DNA of 64,000 bases, taken from assembly GCF_014204945.1 (NCBI RefSeq), contig NZ_JACHMN010000003.1:1922001-1986000 (forward strand). Direction: 5' to 3'. Every line of letters begins with the position of its first letter. The stretch's first letter is position 1. Below, piece after piece: positions 50,620-57,796 of the stretch. This DNA is from Allocatelliglobosispora scoriae (GTDB taxonomy: Bacteria > Actinomycetota > Actinomycetes > Mycobacteriales > Micromonosporaceae). Position numbers and translations under genes: made by a program. A model generated the notes under the pieces. That model was not told where the DNA came from and searched no databases. It saw nothing but the letters and a program-made list of their open reading frames with translations.

Positions 50620-51126
50620 CTACGAGTGCGGCGCGGTGGCGGCGGGCCCGGCGGCGTCGAGCGTCCGCAGCACCGCCCCGAGCGGCACGGCGCCGAGCCA
50701 GGCCGCGGTGCTGAGCGCGGCCATGGGCGAGAACCCGCCGGTGATCCAGCAGCCGACGACGACCGCGAGACCGCCCGCCGCGACGGACGCAGCCTGCGGC
50801 AGCGGCAGGCGCCGGACCGCCGCACCCACCAGGACCGCCAGCGCCAGGGCCGTGACCGGTCCCGGCTCCTGCGGCAGGTCGAAGAGTTCGGCGACGGTGA
50901 TGCCCGCCACCGCGCCGAGGACGCCCGCCCACGCCGGCCACCACGGGTGGAACCCGCGAGCCAGGGCGAGCAGCGAGACGGCCAGCCCCAGGGCGAGGTC
51001 GAACACCCAGTACCCGCCGCCCCAGCTGTCACCCAGCCGGCATGCCGTGAACGCCAGTCCCGCGGCGCACACCACCGCCAGCGCCACGTTGAACACGTTT
51101 CCCACCAGCCGATCCGTATGTGTCAT
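50620..51126 (-). CDS. stand-alone membrane protein homologous to the sensor domain of the adjacent histidine kinase (168 aa)
   Basis: Residues 8-160 match the kinase's residues 8-163 segment by segment: WGGGYWVFDLA versus WGGGYWQLDCA, the shared PQEPGPVTALALAVLVG, and GGLAVVVGCWITGGFSP versus GGFAVVLGCWLADQPFSP. No kinase part is present. It clearly arose by duplication of the sensor domain and is first in the operon. It may act as an accessory sensor. Confidence 0.85.
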   Translation of the reverse strand: MTHTDRLVGNVFNVALAVVCAAGLAFTACRLGDSWGGGYWVFDLALGLAVSLLALARGFHPWWPAWAGVLGAVAGITVAELFDLPQEPGPVTALALAVLVGAAVRRLPLPQAASVAAGGLAVVVGCWITGGFSPMAALSTAAWLGAVPLGAVLRTLDAAGPAATAPHS

Positions 51127-51245
51127 GCCGCCCAGGCTAGGAAAGGCGGCCGCGCGGCGTACCGGCCGAAAGTAGGGGTCGCCGACCGTGGCCGCCGTTC
51201 CTTGGACCGATGTCCACGGGCACGCCGCGTTCGCAGGATGTGGCC

Positions 51246-52133
51246 ATGCCTCAGACAACGGACCATCCGGTGCTGCACGCCGAGGGTCTCACCAAGCGAT
51301 ACGGCCGCCGCGCCGCACTGACCGACTGCGATCTGCACATCCCGCAGGGCCGGGTGATCGGGCTCGTCGGCCCGAACGGCGCGGGCAAGTCGACCCTGCT
51401 CCAGCTCGCCACCGGGCTGATCGAGCCGACCTCGGGCACGCTGCGCGTACTCGGATCCAGCCCGGCGGCGAACGCGGCGCACCTGGCCAGAGTGGGTTTC
51501 GTCGCGCAGGACACCCCGGTCTACGCGTCGTTCTCGGTCGCCGACCACCTGCGGATGGGGGCCAGGCTCAACCCGTCCTGGGATCCGGCCCTGGCCCAGC
51601 GGCGCATCCGGCAGGTCGGGCTGGACCCCCGCCAGCAGGCCGGGCGGCTCTCCGGCGGTCAGCGCGCGCAGCTGGCGCTGACCATCGCCGCCGCCAAACG
51701 CCCCGAACTGCTGATCTTCGACGAGCCCGCGGCGGCCCTCGACCCGCTGGCCCGCGACGGCTTCCTGCAGAGCCTGCTGGAGTTCGTCACCGAGCTCGGC
51801 GCCAGCGCGCTGCTCTCCTCGCACCTGCTCGGCGACGTCGAACGGGTCTGCGACCACCTCATCGTGCTCGCCGACTCCCGCGTCGAGCTCGCGGGCGAGG
51901 TCAGCGAGCTGCTCGCCGCCCACCGCCGGGTGATCGCCCCGCGCGGCGACCTCGACCGGCGCCCGGCCGGCATCGACGTGATCGCGGTGGAGCACACCCA
52001 CACCCAGAGCCGAGCGGTGGTACGCCTCGACCGCCCGCACCCGGACCTGCCCTGGACCGTCGAGCCGATCGGCCTCGAGGAGCTGGTCCTCGGCTACCTG
52101 ACCCGCGCGGCAGCGGGGGAGGGGTCGCGATGA
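51246..52133 (+). CDS. ABC transporter ATP-binding protein (295 aa)
   Basis: Complete ATPase domain: Walker A GPNGAGKST (42-50), signature LSGGQRAQ and Walker B LLIFDEPAAALDP. It is closest in layout to drug/antibiotic exporter ATPases (CcmA-like). A C-terminal extension of about 75 residues ends with a regulatory-like segment. It is coupled to the permease gene by an ATGA overlap and is divergent from the sensor-paralogue/kinase/regulator operon. Confidence 0.93.
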   Translation: MPQTTDHPVLHAEGLTKRYGRRAALTDCDLHIPQGRVIGLVGPNGAGKSTLLQLATGLIEPTSGTLRVLGSSPAANAAHLARVGFVAQDTPVYASFSVADHLRMGARLNPSWDPALAQRRIRQVGLDPRQQAGRLSGGQRAQLALTIAAAKRPELLIFDEPAAALDPLARDGFLQSLLEFVTELGASALLSSHLLGDVERVCDHLIVLADSRVELAGEVSELLAAHRRVIAPRGDLDRRPAGIDVIAVEHTHTQSRAVVRLDRPHPDLPWTVEPIGLEELVLGYLTRAAAGEGSR

Positions 52134-53146
52134 TCTGGATCAGCTGGCGGCAGTTCCGCGCCCAGGCCCTCGTCGGGGTCATCGCCCTGGCCCTGCTCGC
52201 CGCCTACCTCGTCGCCACCGGCCTGGAGATCCGCGACTCCCACGACGCATACCTCGCCCGGTGCCACGGCAGCGGCGACTGCGCCGACGCGATGAGCCGG
52301 TTCCTCGACGACTACCGCACCAGGTTGCTGTTCCTCGCCGCCCTGCTCGCTCTCGTCCCGGCCCTGCTCGGCATGTTCTGGGGAGCGCCGCTCGTCGCGC
52401 GGGAGTTCGAGTCCGGCACCCACCGGCTGGTCTGGAACCAGAGCGTCACCCGCACCCGCTGGCTCGCCGTGAAGCTGCTGTTCGTCGGCCTCGCCGCGAT
52501 GGCGGTGTCCGGCCTCGCCAGCGCCGCGCTGACCTGGGCGGCGAGCCCGTTCGACGAGGTGGCGGGCGATCGCTTCGGCACCGTCGTCTTCGGCGCCCGC
52601 AACATCACCCCCATCGCGTACGCCGCCGCGGCGCTCGCGCTCGGAGCCGTCGTCGGGCAGCTCGTCCGGCGTACCGTCGTGGCGATGGCGGTGACGATGC
52701 TCGCCTTCGTCATCCTCCAGTTCGCGGTGCCGAACCTGGTCCGCCCGCACCTGATGGCGCCCGGGCACACCGCGCTGCCGATGACCGCCGAGGCGTTCAA
52801 CCAGGCGCAGGGCCTCGGCAGCCTGGGCAACGCGCCGGTCGTGAGAGGACTGTCCATTCCGGACTCCTGGATCACGGAGACGAGCGAGCTGCTCACGTCG
52901 GACGGCCGACCGCTCGACGCCGAGGTGTTCGACGACTGCCTGATGCGTGCGCCGAAGACCGGGGCGACCGGCCGGTACGGCGACACCGCACCCTGCCTCG
53001 CCGCCCACGACCTGCACGTCGACATCGCCTACCAGCCCAACGACCGCTACTGGGCCTTCCAGTGGATCGAGACGGCGATCTACGCCGGGTTGAGCGGGCT
53101 GCTCGCGGGATTCGCCCTCTGGCGTATCCGCCGCCAGGTGTCCTGA
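52130..53146 (+). CDS. ABC transporter permease (338 aa)
   Basis: ABC-2-like membrane protein with about six helices: one at residues 13-30, then LLFLAALLALVPALLGMFWG, LLFVGLAAMAVSGLASAALTW, AYAAAALALGAVVG, VVAMAVTMLAFVILQFAVP, and AIYAGLSGLLAGFALW at the end. A large extracellular loop (about 205-310) contains two cysteines (FDDCLMRAP, APCLAAHD). With the upstream ATPase it would form an exporter, possibly induced by the neighbouring two-component system. Confidence 0.9.
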   Translation: MIWISWRQFRAQALVGVIALALLAAYLVATGLEIRDSHDAYLARCHGSGDCADAMSRFLDDYRTRLLFLAALLALVPALLGMFWGAPLVAREFESGTHRLVWNQSVTRTRWLAVKLLFVGLAAMAVSGLASAALTWAASPFDEVAGDRFGTVVFGARNITPIAYAAAALALGAVVGQLVRRTVVAMAVTMLAFVILQFAVPNLVRPHLMAPGHTALPMTAEAFNQAQGLGSLGNAPVVRGLSIPDSWITETSELLTSDGRPLDAEVFDDCLMRAPKTGATGRYGDTAPCLAAHDLHVDIAYQPNDRYWAFQWIETAIYAGLSGLLAGFALWRIRRQVS

Positions 53147-53172
53147 CCTGGCGCGGCCCGGCCTTCTCGCAG

Positions 53173-53210
53173 GCGACCGCGGCCCGGGACCGCCTGGGGG
53201 CCGCGGTCGC
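53173..53210. terminator. bidirectional hairpin terminator
   Basis: A perfect 13-bp inverted repeat GCGACCGCGGCCC / GGGCCGCGGTCGC with a 12-base loop separates the permease gene from the convergent XRE regulator gene. Confidence 0.85.
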
Positions 53211-53227
53211 GACGGTCGGGAGCGCGG

Positions 53228-54091
53228 CTAGTGCGCCTGGTCCGGGAGCCGGTCGGTGCCGGGCTCGGCGGCCTCGGACGTGGCGGCGAGCGATCCCAGC
53301 AGGGCCAGGGACCGAGCGCTCTCCGATCCCGCCTCGGCGTGGTAGACGACGAGGAGCTGGCCGCCCGAGTCGCCGATGGTCAGCTTCTCGCGGCGCAGCT
53401 CCAGCGGCCCGACCTGGGGGTGCCGCATCCGGACCGGTGCGCCGGCGAGGGCCTTGACGTCGTGGCGGGCCCACAGCTGCCGGAACGGCTCGCTCGCCAG
53501 CGACAGCTCGCCGACGAGCTTCGCGATCCGCGGGTCGTCGACACCGGCGCCGATCGAGGTGCGGAACGCGGCGACCATCCCGCCGACCGCCTGCTCCCAG
53601 TCGGGGTAGAGGTCCTGCTCGTCGGGGTCGAGGAACACCGACCGCAGGCGGTTGCGTCCCGGCCGGATGCCGGGGGAGAGCGCGGTCGCGAGGCGGTTCG
53701 CGGCGAGGACGTCGAACATCCGGCTCTCCACGAACGCCGGCAGGCCGAGCGCGTCGAGCAGCTGCCGGATGCCCGTCGGCACGACCTCGCGGCGGGGCCG
53801 TTTCGGCGGGGCCGGGCCGCCCGCGGAGAGGCTCATCAGGTAGTCCCGGGCGGTGGCGTCGAGCCCGAACACCCGGGCCAGGGCGTCGAGGACCTGCGGC
53901 GACGGGTTGCGGTCGCGGCCCTGCTCCAGACGCAGGTAGTAGTCGACGCTCACGCCCGCGAGCGTGGCGACCTCCTCGCGGCGCAGGCCCGGAGTCCGGC
54001 GTACGCCGGTGACGCGCAGCCCGGCGTCGGCGGGAGTCACGAGCCCGCGCCGCGCCCGCAGGTAGTCGCCCAGCACGTTCGACCCGGTCAC
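53228..54091 (-). CDS. XRE-family regulator with MmyB-like ligand domain (287 aa)
   Basis: The N-terminal helix-turn-helix (RRTPGLRREEVATLAGVSVDYYLRLEQGRDRNPSPQVLDALARVFGLD, about 31-77) is typical of this subgroup. The C-terminal PAS-like MmyB domain (about 105-275, including WEQAVGGMVAAFRTSIG) probably binds a fatty-acid-like or aromatic ligand. It is divergent from an aldo/keto reductase gene, the usual arrangement, and presumably controls that gene. Confidence 0.92.
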   Translation of the reverse strand: MTGSNVLGDYLRARRGLVTPADAGLRVTGVRRTPGLRREEVATLAGVSVDYYLRLEQGRDRNPSPQVLDALARVFGLDATARDYLMSLSAGGPAPPKRPRREVVPTGIRQLLDALGLPAFVESRMFDVLAANRLATALSPGIRPGRNRLRSVFLDPDEQDLYPDWEQAVGGMVAAFRTSIGAGVDDPRIAKLVGELSLASEPFRQLWARHDVKALAGAPVRMRHPQVGPLELRREKLTIGDSGGQLLVVYHAEAGSESARSLALLGSLAATSEAAEPGTDRLPDQAH

Positions 54092-54230
54092 CGCCTTATC
54101 CTAGGCAGGCGCAGGCCCCCGGATCATGGTCCTGCCACTCCCAGGATGTGCGGGGTCCTGCCTGCCGGGCACGGTCGGGGGCATCGTGGAACGTGCTCGG
54201 GGCACCTCGCCCGCGAGCAGGAAGGACACC

Positions 54231-55106
54231 ATGTCATCCCAGGAGCTCCCCGGCGGCGTCTACCGTGTCGCCGACCTCGCCCTCACCCGGGTGGGCTACG
54301 GCGCCATGCAGCTCGCCGGGCCCGGGGTCTTCGGACCGCCGAAGGACCCCGACGCCGCGGCGGCCGTCCTGCGGGCGGTCGTGGAGCGCGGGATCCGGCA
54401 CATCGACACCGCCGACTTCTACGGCCCGCGCGTGACGAACGAGCTCATCCGCGACACGCTCGCGCCCTACGCCGACGGGCTGCACATCGTCACCAAGGTG
54501 GGCGCCCGCCGCGACGAGACCGGCGCCTGGCTGCACTCGCGGGAGCCGGACGCCCTGCGCGCCCAGGTCCACGACAACCTGCGCAGCCTCGGCGTCGACA
54601 CCCTCGACGTGGTCAACCTCCGCGTCGGCGGCGGCAGCGACGGCCACTCGGCGGTGCCGGGGTCGATCGCGCCGCAGTTCGAGGCCCTCGCCGAGCTGCG
54701 GCAGCAGGGGCTCATCCGGCACCTCGGGCTCAGCACCGTCGACGCCGACCAGCTCGCCGAGGCTCAGACGATCGCGCCGGTGGTCTGTGTGCAGAACTTC
54801 TACAACATCGCCCACCGGGAGGACGACGCGCTGGTGGACCTGACCGCCCGGCAGGGCATCGCCTACGTGCCCTACTTCCCGCTCGGCGGGTTCACGCCGC
54901 TGCAGTCCGGCGCCCTGCGCTCGGTCGCACTGCGCCTCGACGCGACCCCGATGGCGGTGGCCCTCGCCTGGCTGCTGCGGCGCTCGCCCAACATCCTGCT
55001 GATCCCCGGCACGTCCTCCGTGGACCACCTGGAGCAGAACATCGCCGGTGCCGGGCTCGACCTCCCGGCCGACGCGGCGGCGGAACTCGACGCCATCGGC
55101 GGCTGA
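54231..55106 (+). CDS. aldo/keto reductase (291 aa)
   Basis: TIM-barrel reductase with catalytic Asp and Tyr in the segment GIRHIDTADFYGP, the catalytic Lys in HIVTKVG, and a NADPH-binding C-terminal SPNILLIPGTSSVDHLEQNIAGAGL. It belongs to the YdbC/oxidoreductase subgroup of the AKR family. The GAAGGA ribosome binding site precedes the ATG. It is probably regulated by the divergent XRE repressor. Substrate unknown. Confidence 0.93.
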   Translation: MSSQELPGGVYRVADLALTRVGYGAMQLAGPGVFGPPKDPDAAAAVLRAVVERGIRHIDTADFYGPRVTNELIRDTLAPYADGLHIVTKVGARRDETGAWLHSREPDALRAQVHDNLRSLGVDTLDVVNLRVGGGSDGHSAVPGSIAPQFEALAELRQQGLIRHLGLSTVDADQLAEAQTIAPVVCVQNFYNIAHREDDALVDLTARQGIAYVPYFPLGGFTPLQSGALRSVALRLDATPMAVALAWLLRRSPNILLIPGTSSVDHLEQNIAGAGLDLPADAAAELDAIGG

Positions 55107-55124
55107 CACGCCGACGCGGCGGGC

Positions 55125-55823
55125 TCAGCCGCCCTCGCCGATGCGCCACCAGTCCCGCAGCTCGGTCGTCTCCTCGGACCAGAACTCCAGCAGGTCGCCC
55201 GGTGCGAGCCCGAGAGCGCGTTCGATCTCGCCCGGGGTGAGGCTGCGCAGCGAGTCCGAGAGCGACCGGGTCAGGTCGAGCCAGTAGCCGCGCAGCGTGG
55301 ACTCGCTCACGTAGAGCTGCTGGGCGATCCGGGCGTAGCTCAGGCCGCGGGCCCGGCCGTGCAGGATCTGGCGCTGCCGCTCGCTGAGCAGGGTGATGCA
55401 GTCGCGCCGGACCAGCACCTCGAGGATCCCCACGACCGATTGCGGCACCGCCGTGCCCCCGGCGGCGACCTCGAGGAAGATCTGCTCGGCCCGGCTCGAC
55501 GGCAGCGCCTTGGAGACGATGCCGCTGGCACCCGCCGCGATGCAGGCCGCCAGGACGAAGCGGCGCTCCTCCTGGGTGTAGACGCAGACCCGGTAGCCGC
55601 AGCCGGTCAGCGCGCGGATCGCGGCGATGCCCTGGCGTACGTCGGGCTGCAGTTCGAGGTTGGCCAGGTGCAGGTCGAGCAGGACGACGTCGACCACGGG
55701 ACGTCGGCTGACGAGCTCCTCCACCGTCGCGACCGCGGCGACGACCTCGAGGCCCGGCATGAGCAGGCCGATCGACTCGCGGATCAGCGAGGCGTCGTCG
55801 ACGACCGCCACCGTGGCGGTCAC
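55125..55823 (-). CDS. NarL-like response regulator (232 aa)
   Basis: Receiver domain with Asp50 as the likely phospho-acceptor (VVLLDLHLANL), then a LuxR-type HTH (LLSERQRQILHGRARGLSYARIAQQLYVSESTLRGYWLDL). An unusual C-terminal tail of about 40 residues ends WSEETTELRDWWRIGEGG. The GTG start overlaps the stop of the partner kinase gene. Confidence 0.9.
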   Translation of the reverse strand: MTATVAVVDDASLIRESIGLLMPGLEVVAAVATVEELVSRRPVVDVVLLDLHLANLELQPDVRQGIAAIRALTGCGYRVCVYTQEERRFVLAACIAAGASGIVSKALPSSRAEQIFLEVAAGGTAVPQSVVGILEVLVRRDCITLLSERQRQILHGRARGLSYARIAQQLYVSESTLRGYWLDLTRSLSDSLRSLTPGEIERALGLAPGDLLEFWSEETTELRDWWRIGEGG

Positions 55824-57061
55824 GGCGCGTCCAGGTAGGCGCTCCGGGTCCGGCGACCGGCCCCCGATCCGGGTTCCGACCGGATCGTCACCGTCGTCCC
55901 CTCACCCACGGCGGACTCGATCTCGATGTCGAGCCCGCTCATCCGCAGCTCGCCGATGACGACCTCGCGCAGCCCGACCCCGGCGGTCATCGTCGCCGGG
56001 TCGAACCCGACCCCGTCGTCGCGCACGGTGAGGGTCCAGCCGTCGCCACCGTCGAGGTGCACGACGACCCCGCTCGCCCGGGCGTGCACGCGTACGTTGA
56101 GCAGCAGGCTCTCCAGCGCGCGTTCGAGAGCCTCGGCCTGCTCGGCGGGGATGCTCAGGCCGGTGCCGAGGTCGAGCAGCGCGTCGATGTTCAGGTCGGC
56201 GAACCGGTCGCACACGCGCTGGATCATCACGGCGAGCTCCGCCGGCGGCTCGGCGCCGGTCGCTCCACCCACGAGCGTCCCGTCCCCGGCCAGGGTCCGT
56301 CCGCGCAGATAGGAGCGCATCCGCTGCAGCTCCACCTCGGCCTGGCCGATGAGCCGGGACCGGGAGACCTCGGTCCCGGGCTCGGTGAGCAGGCGCATGA
56401 CGGCGACGCCGTTGTGCATCATCACCTGGGCGCGCCGCTCCTCCTCCCGCCGGGCCAGCTCCGCGACGCGGGCCCGCGAGATGTCGGCGTCGTGCGCGAT
56501 GCGGCGGGTGTAGCCGAAGAACATGCGCCCGACCAGCGCGTAGACGATGTAGGTCATGATGTTGCCGACGGCGGTCGAGGTCATGTTCTCGCCGACCTCG
56601 CCGTGGATGTAGACGAGGTAGCCGGCGATGATGCCGAGCAGGCCGCCCGCCCACAGGGTGAGGCTGCGGATGCCGCTCGCGGTGATGATGATCGACAGGG
56701 CATAGCCCGGCTGGTACGCCATCCAGGTGCCGAACCGTTCCCCCGACGCGAGGACCAGGGGGCCCAGGGCCAGCAGTGCGGAGGCGAGGGCGAAGTCCGC
56801 CGCTGCCGCGACCGCGCCGAGCGGGCGGCGGCGTACCAGCGTCGTGATGCTCACCGCGGTGGCCGCGGCTGCCGCGGCGAGCCAGCTCGCGAGGTAGGCG
56901 CCCGGACGCGGTGACGTCGCGACCCCGGCGGTGACGGCGGGGACCATCTGCGCGATCGTGCCCAGGCGGACCCCGGCGGTGAAGTAGGAGAACGCCCGCT
57001 CGACACCGGCCCTGGTCGTCGGCAGATCCGCGACACGCCACAGCCCGTTCCGACCGCTCAT
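55820..57061 (-). CDS. membrane histidine kinase (413 aa)
   Basis: About five to six N-terminal helices (25-185), a coiled linker (ARVAELARREEERRAQ), then the candidate phospho-acceptor His in MMHNGVAVMRLL. This is a variant of the usual H-D box, with Asn after His. The HATPase domain (about 310-400) contains DDGVGFDPATMTAGVGLREVV. Pairs with the downstream response regulator. The His-Asn variant may affect its phosphatase activity. Confidence 0.88.
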   Translation of the reverse strand: MSGRNGLWRVADLPTTRAGVERAFSYFTAGVRLGTIAQMVPAVTAGVATSPRPGAYLASWLAAAAAATAVSITTLVRRRPLGAVAAAADFALASALLALGPLVLASGERFGTWMAYQPGYALSIIITASGIRSLTLWAGGLLGIIAGYLVYIHGEVGENMTSTAVGNIMTYIVYALVGRMFFGYTRRIAHDADISRARVAELARREEERRAQVMMHNGVAVMRLLTEPGTEVSRSRLIGQAEVELQRMRSYLRGRTLAGDGTLVGGATGAEPPAELAVMIQRVCDRFADLNIDALLDLGTGLSIPAEQAEALERALESLLLNVRVHARASGVVVHLDGGDGWTLTVRDDGVGFDPATMTAGVGLREVVIGELRMSGLDIEIESAVGEGTTVTIRSEPGSGAGRRTRSAYLDAP

Positions 57062-57196
57062 GGTCCTCCTCGGGTGGCCGACGGCGAAGTCCGCGGATTC
57101 GTTGGGTCACAGCGGATCAGCGACACGCAACGATGAAGGTACTTCAGCGGGGTCGGCGTAGATAGGGCGTTTCGTCAACGGATCCAAGGAGGACAA

Positions 57197-57730
57197 GTGC
57201 CTGAATCGATCGATGGCGGTACGCGGATGGTGCCCCGCCGCGTCATCCTCAGGGGCACCGGTGCGCTGGTGCCGGCGGTGATCCTGGCGTCGGCGACCGG
57301 TGGTGCGGCCGCCGCCGCGAGCCCATCGGCAGCGGACCGGACCAGCGGCGACCGGACCGTCCGAGGAGCGTTCTCCGCGGGCGGCTACGGGTGGCCGGCA
57401 GCCGAGCCCCGCGCCCGGGCGGCCGCCGGGGTGACGTTCACGCTCACGGCGGGCGGCCTGCCGCTGGCCGATCGCCGGGTGCGGTTCTCGCTCAGCGAGT
57501 TCCACGCGGCCGGTCGCAGCCTGTGGTTCGAGGCGGCGCCGGGACCGAAGCCGGCCCGCCGGCTCGGATACCTGGACCTCGACACCGATGCGTCGGGCAC
57601 CGTGCTGCTGGACCGGTGGCTGCGTCTCGGCGCCGTGCCGACCGCCGCGATCGGGGCGCATCCGCTGCTGCGGGCACAGCTGGTGGGCTCGGAGACGCTG
57701 CTCGCCTCCGCCCGCCTGTCAGTCCTCTGA
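57197..57730 (+). CDS. exported hypothetical protein (177 aa)
   Basis: The N-terminus carries a twin-arginine-like signal (PRRVILRGTGALVPAVILASATGGAAAAA). The mature part resembles a beta-sandwich (GVTFTLTAGGLPLADRRVRFSLSE ... LGYLDLDTDASGTVLLDRWLRLG), like bacterial Ig-like domains. It starts at a GTG with a strong AAGGAGG site. It precedes two cell-wall hydrolase genes on the same strand and may serve the cell wall. Function otherwise unknown. Confidence 0.75.
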   Translation: MPESIDGGTRMVPRRVILRGTGALVPAVILASATGGAAAAASPSAADRTSGDRTVRGAFSAGGYGWPAAEPRARAAAGVTFTLTAGGLPLADRRVRFSLSEFHAAGRSLWFEAAPGPKPARRLGYLDLDTDASGTVLLDRWLRLGAVPTAAIGAHPLLRAQLVGSETLLASARLSVL

Positions 57731-57796
57731 TTCCGATCTTCCTCGCAGCGGTGATCCCGTCGACGGTGTCGCCGCGCCCCCTTCAAGGAGCATGAG

